Source: Lactobacillus iners DSM 13335 (GTDB lineage Bacteria > Bacillota > Bacilli > Lactobacillales > Lactobacillaceae). From it: a stretch of DNA of 64,000 nt. The stretch spans positions 7,998-71,997 of the forward strand of contig NZ_GG700801.1 in assembly GCF_000160875.1 (NCBI RefSeq), in the 5' to 3' direction. A program made the translations under genes and the position numbers. How positions within the stretch are numbered: position 1 is the first letter of the stretch; every line of letters starts with the position of its first letter. The notes under the pieces are model-generated. The model searched no databases and was not told the origin of the DNA. It was given only the letters and a program-made list of their open reading frames with translations. Below, one piece after another: positions 9,568 through 19,511 of the stretch.

Positions 9568-12201
9568 TTAAAGTTCATTCAAAACAGTTTCTAATGCTTT
9601 GGCTAATCCAGCTGGGTTCTTTCCACCTGCTTGTGCCATATTAGGGCGACCACCACCGCCACCTCCAAAAATAGGTGCAGCAATTTTAATCAAATCTCCA
9701 GCCTTATGTCCGGCTTTAATAGCTTTATCATTTAAACTAATTAGCATGTTAGCTTTGCCAGCAACAGTAGTACCTAAAATTAAGACATCTGACAGATTTT
9801 GAGTTTTCCAATTATCAGACAATTCACGTAAATCATTCATACCGTCTACATCAACAATTTTCGCAATAACTTTCAAGCCATTAATATCTTTAATATCATC
9901 AGTTAAATCACTAGCTTTTGCTTGATTAATTTGTGATTTTAATTGTTCTACAGTCTTTTGTTCTTCACGTAAAGCATCTTCTAAAGCAACAACTTTATTT
10001 TGAATATCATCAACTTTTGTAGCCTTAACTTCATCTTGAATTTCTTTTAGAATCTCATCGTGCTTAACTGCATATTCATATGCCTGTTGACCAGTTACAG
10101 CCACAATTCTACGCATTCCAGCACCAATAGCTGATTCAGAAACAATCTTTAACATACCTATTTGATCTGTATTCTCACAGTGTGTACCACCACAAAATTC
10201 AATAGAAAAATCGTTAATTTGAACCACACGAACTTTTTCGTGATATTTTTCGCCAAATAATGCTAAAGCACCCATCTTAAGTCCTGTTTCTTGATCAGTA
10301 ATGGTTGTTTTTACAGGAATTTCAGCCCAAATTTTTTCATTAACTAATCTTTCTACAGTAGCAATTTCTCGCTTAGTCATTGGCTCTAAACTAGTAAAGT
10401 CAAATCTCAAATAATCAGGCTCGACCAATGATCCAGCTTGATGAGTATGCGTACCTAAAACTTGACGTAAAGCAGCATGTAACAAATGAGTAGCAGTATG
10501 ATTATGTTTTAAGCCACGGCGGCGTTGTTCATCAACTTTTAGAACGTATTCTTCACCCTTTTGCATTGGCAAAACCAACTCAACAAAGTGCAAATTCTGA
10601 TCATTAGGTGCATGTTGTACATCAATCACATGAGCTACTAATTCTCCAGCTTGGTTAAAAATTTCTCCATGGTCTGCTACTTGACCACCACGTTCAGCAT
10701 AAAATGGTGTCTTATCAAAAATTAATGTTGCTTGTTCACCATTAACTTGATCAACTAATTTATCGTCAACTACAATATCAAGTAATTTTGCATGATCTTC
10801 TTGTAATTGGTGATACTCAAAGACACTTTCGTCCTTAATGTTCATCAAAGTTATATCTTGTGAACCCATTGATTGTAAATTACCACGTGCTTTTCTTGCA
10901 CGTTCTTTTTGAGCCCTCATTTCAGCATCAAATTCTTCTTTATCAACAGCTAGGCCAGCATCTTGAGCAGCTTCAAAAGTTAATTCATATGGAAAACCAT
11001 ATGTATCAAACAATTTGAAAGCATCTTTACCTGATAATTTTGTAGCTTTAGCACTTTTAGCGTCAGAAATTAAACTATCTAATAAATTTAATCCTGATGA
11101 TAATGTCTCTTGGAAACGGTCTTCCTCATTCTTAATAACTTTTTCAACAAAAGCTTGCTGATCAACTACTTCAGGGTAATGAGACTTCATAATCTCACCA
11201 ACAACACCTACTAATTTATACAGGAAAGCACCTTTTATTCCTAAACGCTTACCATTTAAGTCAGCACGTCTAATCAAACGACGCAAAACATAACCACGTC
11301 CTGAATTAGATGGCAATGCTCCATCAGCAATAGCAAAAGAAACAGCACGAACATGATCAGCAATAATCTTAAATGCCACATCATCTTCAGCAACCTTATT
11401 ATATTGTTTACCATCACTTAATTTTTCAGTTTGCTTAATAATTGGCATGAACAAGTCAGTTTCAAAGTTAGTTGGAGCATCCTGAATAACCGAAACCACA
11501 CGTTCCAAACCCATACCAGTATCGATATTTTTATGCGGTTGATCAACATATTTACCATTTGCTAAATGATTATATTGTGAAAATACGATATTCCAAATCT
11601 CCAAATAACGAGCATTTTCACCACCAGGGAAATTCTCAGGATCATCTTCAGCTACATCGTTATTTTCTTGACCACGATCATAGAATATTTCTGAGTCAGG
11701 ACCACATGGACCTTCACCGATATCCCAAAAGTTATCTTCCAATTGAACAATATGGCTTTCAGGCAATCCTACGACTTCATGCCATAATCTATAAGCATCA
11801 GTATCTTTAGGATAAACAGTTACATATAATTTGTCAGGATCTAAGCCTAACCATTTATCACTAGTTAAAAATTCCCATGCCCATGGAATAACTTCTTCTT
11901 TGAAATAATCACCAACTGAGAAATTACCAAGCATTTCAAAAAAAGTTTGGTGTCTAGCAGTTTTTCCGACATTTTCAATATCATTAGTTCTGATTGATTT
12001 TTGTGATGAAGTAATACGATGATTTTTTGGAACTACAGAACCATCAAAATATTTCTTCATAGTTGCTACACCAGAGTTAATCCATAATAATGTAGGATCA
12101 TCTTGTGGTATTAATGATGCACTTTTAAGCACCATATGACCATGCTCTTTAAAAAAGTCTAAGAACATTTGACGAACTTGTGAACTGGTCAATTTTTTCA
12201 T
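9568..12201 (-). CDS. alaS: Alanine--tRNA ligase
   Basis: An 877-residue class II synthetase that charges tRNA-Ala. Order of domains: catalytic core from the N-terminus (VRQMFLDFFKEHGH, LLWINSGVATMKKYF), tRNA recognition, editing domain with the zinc-type HNHTATHLLHAALR and FCGGTHC motifs, and the C-terminal C-Ala domain ending in GGGGGGRPNMAQAGG. The ATG at 12199-12201 follows GGAGG. The open frame extends 29 residues further, but that stretch is the T-box leader. It is controlled by the upstream T-box. Confidence 0.97.
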   Translation of the reverse strand: MKKLTSSQVRQMFLDFFKEHGHMVLKSASLIPQDDPTLLWINSGVATMKKYFDGSVVPKNHRITSSQKSIRTNDIENVGKTARHQTFFEMLGNFSVGDYFKEEVIPWAWEFLTSDKWLGLDPDKLYVTVYPKDTDAYRLWHEVVGLPESHIVQLEDNFWDIGEGPCGPDSEIFYDRGQENNDVAEDDPENFPGGENARYLEIWNIVFSQYNHLANGKYVDQPHKNIDTGMGLERVVSVIQDAPTNFETDLFMPIIKQTEKLSDGKQYNKVAEDDVAFKIIADHVRAVSFAIADGALPSNSGRGYVLRRLIRRADLNGKRLGIKGAFLYKLVGVVGEIMKSHYPEVVDQQAFVEKVIKNEEDRFQETLSSGLNLLDSLISDAKSAKATKLSGKDAFKLFDTYGFPYELTFEAAQDAGLAVDKEEFDAEMRAQKERARKARGNLQSMGSQDITLMNIKDESVFEYHQLQEDHAKLLDIVVDDKLVDQVNGEQATLIFDKTPFYAERGGQVADHGEIFNQAGELVAHVIDVQHAPNDQNLHFVELVLPMQKGEEYVLKVDEQRRRGLKHNHTATHLLHAALRQVLGTHTHQAGSLVEPDYLRFDFTSLEPMTKREIATVERLVNEKIWAEIPVKTTITDQETGLKMGALALFGEKYHEKVRVVQINDFSIEFCGGTHCENTDQIGMLKIVSESAIGAGMRRIVAVTGQQAYEYAVKHDEILKEIQDEVKATKVDDIQNKVVALEDALREEQKTVEQLKSQINQAKASDLTDDIKDINGLKVIAKIVDVDGMNDLRELSDNWKTQNLSDVLILGTTVAGKANMLISLNDKAIKAGHKAGDLIKIAAPIFGGGGGGRPNMAQAGGKNPAGLAKALETVLNEL

Positions 12202-12204
12202 ACT

Positions 12205-12415
12205 TTTTCCTCCAAAAAAAATACTATTGCAGATATGAGGACGCTCAGTGCGCGGTACCACCTCGATTGCAACAGTATTTGTTACCACTTTATTTGCTTA
12301 TAAAAAATAATACTAGGGAGCATTAATAGCCAAATATTAGATCTTTCTCACCATTTGATCTTCTCTGTGAAATATCAAACTAAAAACATATCCTAAACCT
12401 ACTATATCTTACTAC
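12205..12415 (-). promoter_or_regulatory. T-box riboswitch of alaS
   Basis: The minus strand carries the T-box signature AGGTGGTACCGCG (plus coordinates 12251-12263). Downstream, AATACTGTTGCA (12268-12279) can pair with TGCAATAGTATT (12219-12231), followed by a run of eight U, to give the terminator, so readthrough needs uncharged tRNA to stabilise the antiterminator. Upstream is a stem I-like region around 12300-12400. The specifier should be an alanine GCN codon; a GCU occurs in UAAUGCUCCC, but I did not fold the RNA, so this assignment is tentative. The ribosome site sits immediately after the U run. Confidence 0.92.
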
Positions 12416-12422
12416 AATTTTT

Positions 12423-13811
12423 TTACTTTTCCAAGTCTTCACGTAATCTATCTCGCTCGCGTTTACGCTGACGTTTTTGCTTTCTGGCTTTGATTCGTTC
12501 TTCGATTTTTTTCTTTTGCTGTCTATCAGCTTGAATTGCTACTTTTATTTTTTTCTTATAACCTGGTTTTTTCTTGACTTTGGCTTTTTTAACCATACCA
12601 ACTAGTCGATTATCTAATTTTTGTGCTCTAGTCCGGCGATTATCTCTTCGATGATAATGAGTTCTTTCAACTAATTCATTATTCTTGAGATCCTTAAATT
12701 CAAAATGAATACCTAATTTTTCCAATTGTGCTATCTGCTGCATTTCTTCCTCGTGGATAAGTGTAATTGCATGCCCATATAGGTTATTACGTCCTGTACG
12801 CCCAATACGATGAATTACAAACTCCAAATCAGTCGGTATTTCATAATTAATGACTAAACTAATTCCTGGTATATCTATCCCACGGGCTGCCAAATCACTA
12901 GCGATCACATATTGATATTGACCTTCTCTAACCTGCCTGATAGTTCTTTTACGTTCACGTTCAGTTATCCCACCATGAATTTTGGCCACTTTCAATCCCT
13001 TTTGATCTAAATATGTTGCTAATTCATCAACTGTTTTTTTAGTATTAGCAAAAACAAAAGCAAGGTAAGGTTGTCCCATAGTTAAAAGCGTATAAAGAAT
13101 ATCTTTTTTATTCTTAGAACCTACATCAATTAAATCATTAGCAACAGTTGGGGAAATAACACTTGGATTATCGATGACTACGAATTCTGGATGCTCCATA
13201 TATTTATTTAAAAATTGCTCTAATTTAACAGGAATCGTTGCAGAAAAAGCACCTATTGTTACATTAGTTCCCAATCGCACCATAATGTCATCCATTTGAT
13301 TTAAAAAGCCCATATCTAAAGTCATATCAGCTTCATCAATAATAAAAGTACTTACCTGATCTAATTTGATGATTTTTTTGATAGCAAAATCATGCAATCT
13401 TCCCGGTGTAGCAATAATCAATTGAGGAGCACTATTTGATGCTTTTTCTAATTGGCGAGTACGATCATTACCTCCGCCTAAATATTCAATCGATATATTT
13501 AATTCTGCAGCATCCCTCAATTGACGAGCAACTTTATAAAGTTGACTAGCTAATTCTCGACTAGGAGCAGTAATGACTGCTTGAGTACATAAAAGTTCAG
13601 GATCTAGGTCATTAATAATTGGAATTAAATATGCATGCGTTTTGCCAGACCCTGTCACCGCCTGCACTACAACATTTTGATGAGCCAACAATAATGGCAA
13701 TACCTGTTGTTGCACAGGTGTTGGCTTTAAAAAATTAATTTTTTCCAAGCCTTTTTTGATATTTGGTTTTAACTGATCAGTTTGAAAAATATTATTCATT
13801 TGCATTTTCAT
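12423..13811 (-). CDS. DEAD-box RNA helicase (CshB-like)
   Basis: A 462-residue ATP-dependent RNA helicase. Motifs in order: the Q-motif region (FLKPTPVQQQVLP), motif I (AVTGSGKT), Ia (APSRELAS), II (DEAD), III (SAT), and VI (HRIGRTGR). The last 70 residues are very lysine- and arginine-rich, as in cold-shock helicases that bind structured RNA. The start overlaps the end of nrnA, and ATGs at 13811, 13805 and 13799 are all possible. The third overlaps the nrnA stop region and may be used by coupled translation. nrnA and the helicase appear to form one unit. Confidence 0.9.
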   Translation of the reverse strand: MKMQMNNIFQTDQLKPNIKKGLEKINFLKPTPVQQQVLPLLLAHQNVVVQAVTGSGKTHAYLIPIINDLDPELLCTQAVITAPSRELASQLYKVARQLRDAAELNISIEYLGGGNDRTRQLEKASNSAPQLIIATPGRLHDFAIKKIIKLDQVSTFIIDEADMTLDMGFLNQMDDIMVRLGTNVTIGAFSATIPVKLEQFLNKYMEHPEFVVIDNPSVISPTVANDLIDVGSKNKKDILYTLLTMGQPYLAFVFANTKKTVDELATYLDQKGLKVAKIHGGITERERKRTIRQVREGQYQYVIASDLAARGIDIPGISLVINYEIPTDLEFVIHRIGRTGRNNLYGHAITLIHEEEMQQIAQLEKLGIHFEFKDLKNNELVERTHYHRRDNRRTRAQKLDNRLVGMVKKAKVKKKPGYKKKIKVAIQADRQQKKKIEERIKARKQKRQRKRERDRLREDLEK

Positions 13812-14748
13812 TATATTTCTTTGTTACTTCAACAACTTCCGCAAAAATTTGCTCAACTTCTTTCATATCAACTGCATTAGCTCCACTAGCAAGTGCATGT
13901 CCACCACCATTGTGTTGTTCTGCTAATTGATTAATGATTGGCCCTTTGGAACGATAATGAACACGATACGTCCCATCAGCTTTTTCGACAAAAATATTCC
14001 AAGCAATAATCCCCTTAATACGACCAGGGGTACCAATAGTAGCTGAAGCTTGATCTTCATTAATCCCCAACTTATGCAATTGTTGTTGAGTAACTACAGC
14101 ATAAGCAGCTCCACAAGGATCGACATGCAATAAATCTATTACTGAATTTTGCAATTTGGCTTGTTCTAATGTAACTGTTGAAATATTCATAGCAATTTCG
14201 GTAATGTCAATTCCTGTAGCAGCTAATTCATAGGCGGCTTTTAATGTTGCAGGAGTAGTTTCTGCATACATAAAACGACCAGTATCTCCTACCATACCAG
14301 CGTAAATTGGATAAGCAACTTCCTTAGTTAAAGGTAATTTTTCTGCTTTAATAAAATCAAAGATGATTTCAGCAGCCGCAGGCTTTTCTGGTTCTACATA
14401 ACGTAAATCACCATAAGGATCCACATCAGGGTGATGATCCATTTTGATTAAAAAGTCGCCCATCCTAAAACGATCATCTGAGATTCTCGGAGTATTAGCC
14501 GTATCGACAGTAATAACTAATGCACCTTGATAATCTTCATCTTTAACCTCATCCATTTTATTAATCCATACCAAATCACCTTCTGGTCCACCAGCACAGA
14601 GAATCTTTTTTTCAGGAAAGGCCAACTTAAGGCTACGTGCTAATCCAGCTTGTGATCCTAAAGCATCTGGATCTGGATGCTGATGCCGATGAATTATTAT
14701 AGTTGAATAATCATTTATTTTTTTGAAAATTTCGTCAAATGTATTCAT
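13792..14748 (-). CDS. nrnA: DHH/DHHA1 phosphoesterase, nanoRNase/pAp phosphatase
   Basis: 318 residues. The DHH domain shows HPDPDALGSQ, the DTAN-like and MDHHPD metal-binding motifs, and the DHHA1 domain ends in GGGHALASGA. NrnA degrades RNA fragments of 2-5 nucleotides and 3'-phosphoadenosine-5'-phosphate. It overlaps the downstream DEAD helicase, so RNA unwinding and final RNA breakdown are encoded together. The start at 14748 has an AGGAGTTTTTTT site upstream. Confidence 0.92.
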   Translation of the reverse strand: MNTFDEIFKKINDYSTIIIHRHQHPDPDALGSQAGLARSLKLAFPEKKILCAGGPEGDLVWINKMDEVKDEDYQGALVITVDTANTPRISDDRFRMGDFLIKMDHHPDVDPYGDLRYVEPEKPAAAEIIFDFIKAEKLPLTKEVAYPIYAGMVGDTGRFMYAETTPATLKAAYELAATGIDITEIAMNISTVTLEQAKLQNSVIDLLHVDPCGAAYAVVTQQQLHKLGINEDQASATIGTPGRIKGIIAWNIFVEKADGTYRVHYRSKGPIINQLAEQHNGGGHALASGANAVDMKEVEQIFAEVVEVTKKYNENANE

Positions 14749-14804
14749 AAAAAAACTCCTTCATTAATATCTTATATTGTACATTAATCTCTTATACATT
14801 GGTG

Positions 14805-15914
14805 TTAAAACAAATCTAAACTCAAGGTTTCATAACTCTTCTGTTCAAAATCTGTAGCAGATAATCCTAATAACCGCACACCACCACTAACACAATCAAT
14901 TTCATCTTCTAAAGAAGATTTAGCATGTTGATAAATGGTCATCGCATCAGTAGTTGCTACAGCTAACGCTGAGCGTCTGGTTATCGTTATAAAATCAGCA
15001 GTGCGTAATTTAATAACGACTGTCCTAGTCTGTAAATTTAAAGTACGTAATTTTTGAGCTAATTCACAGCTATAATTACGTAGCCATGTAAGTAACTTAT
15101 CATAATCATATATATTAACATCAAATGTATGTTCTAACCCCAATGATTTTCGGGGTCTTTTGCTAATAACTGGTCGCAAATCAATTCCTTTGGCTTGTTG
15201 AGCAATGATGTAACCCGCTTTATTAAAACGATCCAGCAAGAACTTAATATTTTGTTTCTGCAAATCAGCTCCAGTATAAATCTGTAATTCATGCAATTGC
15301 TCTTGCATCTTAACACCGATCCCCGGGAACTTCTCAATTTTTTGACTAGCAATAAATTCTAGAGCATCATCTGGTAAAATGACTGTTCTGCCAAAGGGTT
15401 TAGCATATTCTGAACCCATTTTAGCTAAATATTTATTATATGAAACGCCAAAAGAAGAAGTCAGACCCGTTTCCCGATATATATTTTTTTGCAAATTAGT
15501 CGCCAACTCCAATGCAGAAAAATTCCCCATTTTATTGGTAGTTACATCCATATAAGCCTCATCTAGTGCGACCGACTCTATAGCATCTGTAATTTCATAC
15601 ATCAATTGATGAATTTTATCAGATACACGTCGATACTTTTCAAAATTTGGCTTAATAAAAACCAATTTTTCAGCTGGAACTAATCTTAATGCTTGCATCG
15701 TTGTCATAGCAGAACGAACTCCATATTTGCGAGCTAGATAATTAGCTGTTGCAACTACTCCATGTCCATTACTTTGTCGAGGATCTTGTCCAATAATCAC
15801 AGCTTTATTTGCTATAGTTGGGTCATCATGGATTTCTACTGAAGCATAAAAAGCGTCCATATCTAAATGGATTATTTTACGATTAAAATTATTGCAAGGT
15901 AATAACTCATCCAT
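14805..15914 (-). CDS. dinB: DNA polymerase IV (Y family)
   Basis: A 369-residue translesion polymerase. HLDMDAFYASVE and SVALDEAYMDVT hold the catalytic acidic residues, with helix-hairpin-helix (FPGIGVKMQEQLHEL) and little-finger domains following. The C-terminus SLDLF resembles a sliding-clamp binding motif (Q/S-L-x-L-F), as expected. It directly abuts zwf upstream. Confidence 0.95.
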   Translation of the reverse strand: MDELLPCNNFNRKIIHLDMDAFYASVEIHDDPTIANKAVIIGQDPRQSNGHGVVATANYLARKYGVRSAMTTMQALRLVPAEKLVFIKPNFEKYRRVSDKIHQLMYEITDAIESVALDEAYMDVTTNKMGNFSALELATNLQKNIYRETGLTSSFGVSYNKYLAKMGSEYAKPFGRTVILPDDALEFIASQKIEKFPGIGVKMQEQLHELQIYTGADLQKQNIKFLLDRFNKAGYIIAQQAKGIDLRPVISKRPRKSLGLEHTFDVNIYDYDKLLTWLRNYSCELAQKLRTLNLQTRTVVIKLRTADFITITRRSALAVATTDAMTIYQHAKSSLEDEIDCVSGGVRLLGLSATDFEQKSYETLSLDLF

Positions 15915-17363
15915 TTAACGATATATCCAATATGAATCCGCATTTTCAAAAATGTTATCTGCTGCATTTGGACCAAAGGCATTAGGTAAATATTGATCTG
16001 GTTTAATTGCCATTGAATTTTGTTTACGCCAAGCTGCCTCAATTGCATCAATATACCGCCAATATTGGGCTAATTCCATCCAATGAGTAAAATTAGTTCG
16101 ATCAGCCATAAACACATCATTCAAAAGTCTTTCATAGCCATCAGGAACTTGATGCATTTCTTCAGCATTAAATGCATATGATAAATCTTCAATACGTAAT
16201 CCTGTACCCACAATTTCCTTGCCATTTAAGCGTAAAACAATTTTGCTTACTGGATCAATCTCAATAGTTATTACATTTTCATTGGCTTTTTCATATAAAT
16301 CACTGCCTGCTTTTAACACAATATCTATCCGTGATTTCTTTTCTAGCATCTTTTTACCTGTTCTAAAGTAAATAGGAACGCCAGCCAATGGTCCAGTGGT
16401 AAATTTAACTTTACCAGCAACATAGGTTTCAGTGCATGAATCGGGAGCAACTTGATCAACATTAATATAAGCAGGTTCATGTTCAGAAGCTAAATATTGA
16501 CCTCTAACTACACTTTTACTTACTTCATCGTAAGAAGGAATTTGCAAACCTTGCAACAATCTTTGTTTAGCTTCATGGATAGCGTCTGATGTTAAATTTT
16601 TGGGTGCTGGCATAGCTAAAAGCGTAATAATTTGGAAAATATGATTTTGGACCATATCCCGTAACGCACCAGAATTATCATAATATCCGCCACGCGTACC
16701 TACACCAATTTTTTCTGCTAAGGTAACTTGAATATTTTTAATATATTCAGCATTCCAGATATTTTTTAATAATGGATTAGCAAAACGTAAAGGGAGAATA
16801 TTCTGAATCATTTCTTTACCCAAATAATGATCGATCCGATAAACGGATTTTTCGTCAAAACTTGCTCCAATCTCTTGGTTCAACTTTTCAGCAGTCTCAT
16901 AATCACGTCCAAAAGGCTTTTCAACAATAAGGCGATTAAAACCAGTACCCAGCAATTTTTGATCATTAATATGCGTAGCAATTGTACCAAAAAAGCTGGG
17001 AGCCATTGCCATATAAAAAATTCTATTGCCATGACAGTCATATTTTTCATCTAGCTTCTGAGCTAATTGCTTCAAGGCAATATAATGATCAACATGTGTT
17101 ACATCATGTGATTGATAATAAAAATGAGTAGCGAATCGATCTAAATCAGCTGCATCAATTTGTTCACATGTTTCATTAACTGCATTTTTTACTTGACCAC
17201 GCAAGAAATCATGCGACCATGGCCTACGAGCTGTAGCAATAACTGCAAAATTATCTGCAATTAGACCTTTACGATATAAATTAAACAAGGCAGGATAAAG
17301 CTTACGATGAGCCAAATCACCTGAACCACCAAAAATTATCATTACATTAGGGATATTTTTCAT
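15915..17363 (-). CDS. zwf: Glucose-6-phosphate 1-dehydrogenase
   Basis: A 482-residue NADP-dependent enzyme and the first step of the oxidative pentose phosphate or phosphoketolase route. It has the nucleotide-binding start IIFGGSGDLAHRKLYPAL, the active site RIDHYLGKE and the EKPFGRD segment. The stop codon is immediately followed by the dinB start, so the two genes are in one transcript. This pairing with dinB is seen in other lactobacilli. Confidence 0.96.
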   Translation of the reverse strand: MKNIPNVMIIFGGSGDLAHRKLYPALFNLYRKGLIADNFAVIATARRPWSHDFLRGQVKNAVNETCEQIDAADLDRFATHFYYQSHDVTHVDHYIALKQLAQKLDEKYDCHGNRIFYMAMAPSFFGTIATHINDQKLLGTGFNRLIVEKPFGRDYETAEKLNQEIGASFDEKSVYRIDHYLGKEMIQNILPLRFANPLLKNIWNAEYIKNIQVTLAEKIGVGTRGGYYDNSGALRDMVQNHIFQIITLLAMPAPKNLTSDAIHEAKQRLLQGLQIPSYDEVSKSVVRGQYLASEHEPAYINVDQVAPDSCTETYVAGKVKFTTGPLAGVPIYFRTGKKMLEKKSRIDIVLKAGSDLYEKANENVITIEIDPVSKIVLRLNGKEIVGTGLRIEDLSYAFNAEEMHQVPDGYERLLNDVFMADRTNFTHWMELAQYWRYIDAIEAAWRKQNSMAIKPDQYLPNAFGPNAADNIFENADSYWIYR

Positions 17364-17425
17364 CCACGTAGCTCCCTTTCATCAACTTCAATTTCTATTT
17401 TATAATATATTCAAAGCAAACCAAA

Positions 17426-17455
17426 ATAAAAAACGCCGTCCTGGCGTTTTTTTAG
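17426..17455. terminator. Terminator downstream of yajC
   Basis: AAAAAACGCC-GTCCT-GGCGTTTTTTT is a compact hairpin flanked by A and T runs, placed between the yajC stop and the zwf start. Confidence 0.85.
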
Positions 17456-17467
17456 TAAAAACAGATG

Positions 17468-17833
17468 TTATTTTTCTTCATCCTTAGTTTCTACATTTTC
17501 ATTTGTAGCGACTGGCTTATTAGCTTCTACATCATCTGGCAAAATTTGACGAATAGCACTACGACTAAAAGTCAAAAATATTCCGTCAGCATCAACTACA
17601 ATTGTGTCATCACCATTAATAGTATCAATCTTACAATGCATCCCATCAAGCAAAATAACTTTATCGCCCTTTTTTAATTCAGAAAGCATCTTCATCCGCA
17701 CTTGTTGTTGCTTTTTTTGTGGACGGATCATTGCAAAATACATAAATCCGAACATAATAACAACCATAAAGATAGTAACCAACATACTATTGCTTGAATT
17801 AGCAGCTAAAAAGAATGTATTCAAAGTATTCAC
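17468..17833 (-). CDS. yajC: Preprotein translocase subunit YajC
   Basis: A 121-residue protein with one N-terminal membrane helix (LVTIFMVVIMFGFMYFAMI) followed by the family core RPQKKQQQVRMKMLSELKKGDKVI and an acidic tail. It is an accessory part of the Sec-SecDF system. It lies at the end of the mutS-mutL-ruvA-ruvB-yajC series and is followed by a terminator. Confidence 0.93.
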   Translation of the reverse strand: MNTLNTFFLAANSSNSMLVTIFMVVIMFGFMYFAMIRPQKKQQQVRMKMLSELKKGDKVILLDGMHCKIDTINGDDTIVVDADGIFLTFSRSAIRQILPDDVEANKPVATNENVETKDEEK

Positions 17834-17884
17834 CTCATAAACTCAATTTATTTATACACTTAATTATACAGAAAATATGTTAAT

Positions 17885-18889
17885 TCATCTAGTATCTAAC
17901 GATATTCCTAATTGCACATATGCTTTAGCATTCGCTACACGACCACGGGGAGTTCTAGAAATAAAACCTTTTTGTAATAAATAAGGTTCATAAACTTCGC
18001 TAATAGTCTCTACATCTTCACCTATATTAGCAGCCAAAGTTTTAATTCCAACAGGTCCTCCATGATAACAATTAATCATTATCTTTAAAATTTTTCGATC
18101 TATTTGATCTAATCCTTCATCATCAACTTCAAGTTTAGCTAAGGCATGCTTAGTCGTTAATAAAGATATCGATGTCTCACCATTAACTTCAGCAAAATCA
18201 CGAATTCTTTTTAATAATCTATTGGCAACACGAGGTGTACCTCTAGATCGCCGTGCTAATTCATGAGCAGCTTCAATATTAATTCCTGTCTCTAATACTC
18301 GACTAGAACGTTCTATAATTTGTTGTAATTCATCTTCAGAATAATATTGCATATGTTCAACAATACCAAAACGATCCCGCAACGGAGCAGACAACTGCCC
18401 TGCTCGTGTAGTAGCACCAATTAAGGTAAATGGCGATAATGGAACATGAACGGCATGAGCAGCAGAACCTTCTCCAACCATAATATCAACATAAAAATCT
18501 TCCATAGCCGAGTATAAGATTTCTTCCACAGTTTTGGCTAAGCGATGAATTTCGTCAATAAATAACACATCGCCTGGCTTTAATTCAGATAATAAGGCCA
18601 CCAAATCGCCCGCTTTATCAATTGCTGGTCCTGAGGTACTTTTTAAAGTTACCCCCAATTCGTTAGCAATTACAAAGGCCATAGTGGTTTTTCCTAATCC
18701 TGGTGGTCCATATAAGAGCACATGATCTAATGATTCGTCTCTTTGTTTAGCAGCTTTAATATAAATTGCCATTTCCGATTTTACTTTTTCTTGACCAATA
18801 TATTGACTTAAATTGCTAGGTCTTAATGATAATTCAGTTGCTTGTTCCATAGGCGTAGATTCACTGCTAAACAAGTTATCTTTCGTCAA
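17885..18889 (-). CDS. ruvB: Holliday junction branch migration ATPase RuvB
   Basis: A 334-residue AAA+ motor. Walker A is GPPGLGKTT, Walker B has LFIDEIHR, sensor 1 is in IGATTRAG, and a C-terminal winged-helix DNA-binding domain follows. It assembles as a hexamer on Holliday junctions with RuvA, whose gene lies 16 bases upstream. Confidence 0.97.
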   Translation of the reverse strand: MTKDNLFSSESTPMEQATELSLRPSNLSQYIGQEKVKSEMAIYIKAAKQRDESLDHVLLYGPPGLGKTTMAFVIANELGVTLKSTSGPAIDKAGDLVALLSELKPGDVLFIDEIHRLAKTVEEILYSAMEDFYVDIMVGEGSAAHAVHVPLSPFTLIGATTRAGQLSAPLRDRFGIVEHMQYYSEDELQQIIERSSRVLETGINIEAAHELARRSRGTPRVANRLLKRIRDFAEVNGETSISLLTTKHALAKLEVDDEGLDQIDRKILKIMINCYHGGPVGIKTLAANIGEDVETISEVYEPYLLQKGFISRTPRGRVANAKAYVQLGISLDTR

Positions 18890-18905
18890 ATTGATATCCT
18901 CCTCA

Positions 18906-19490
18906 CTATTGCTTTAAAAGTAATTTCAGTGCTTCTTTAATATAAAGATCAGCACTCTGATTTGGAAGTTTTTCCAATTTAGGTTTTATTTTTTCGACTT
19001 CTTTATTGCTATATCCTAATGCTGATAAAGCTAGAATTGCATCTTTTAACGCTGGGTTATCCTGATCTAATATTAATTCTAGCTGTGGTTGATCACTAAC
19101 ATCTAATTTACCTTTTAAATCGAGAATAATTTGTGATGCAACTTTTTTACCAACGCCAGGAAATTTAGTCAAATATTTAATTTCACCTTGCTCAATTGCT
19201 GCCATCAAAGACTGACTATTTTCAGCAGCCATAATAGCTAAAGCTGATTTAGGTCCAATCCCTGAAACAGAAATCAACTTCAAAAATAACTGCTTATCTT
19301 CATTGGTAGCAAAGCCATACAGAGTAATAGCATTTTCACGTACTACCTGTTCTACAAAAATACAATATTGTTTATTTTCAATAAATTGGTATGGATTAGG
19401 AGTATATAATTTATATCCTACACCTACAACATCTAAAACTATATAAGCTGGATTGACAATAGTCACTTTGCCTTGTAAATATTCAAACAT
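18906..19490 (-). CDS. ruvA: Holliday junction DNA helicase subunit RuvA
   Basis: A 194-residue protein with an OB-fold N-terminus ([20 protein letters not shown]), helix-hairpin-helix motifs ([13 protein letters not shown] and [19 protein letters not shown]) and a small C-terminal RuvB-contact domain. It binds the four-way junction as a tetramer. It lies between mutL and ruvB on the same strand. No ruvC is expected in Firmicutes, which use RecU. Confidence 0.96.
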   Translation of the reverse strand: MFEYLQGKVTIVNPAYIVLDVVGVGYKLYTPNPYQFIENKQYCIFVEQVVRENAITLYGFATNEDKQLFLKLISVSGIGPKSALAIMAAENSQSLMAAIEQGEIKYLTKFPGVGKKVASQIILDLKGKLDVSDQPQLELILDQDNPALKDAILALSALGYSNKEVEKIKPKLEKLPNQSADLYIKEALKLLLKQ

Positions 19491-19511
19491 AGATTTTTTC
19501 CTTACATTGAG

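Noticed and set aside
9599..9802. Plus-strand frame rich in proline
   Set aside because: Antisense of the glycine-rich end of alaS.
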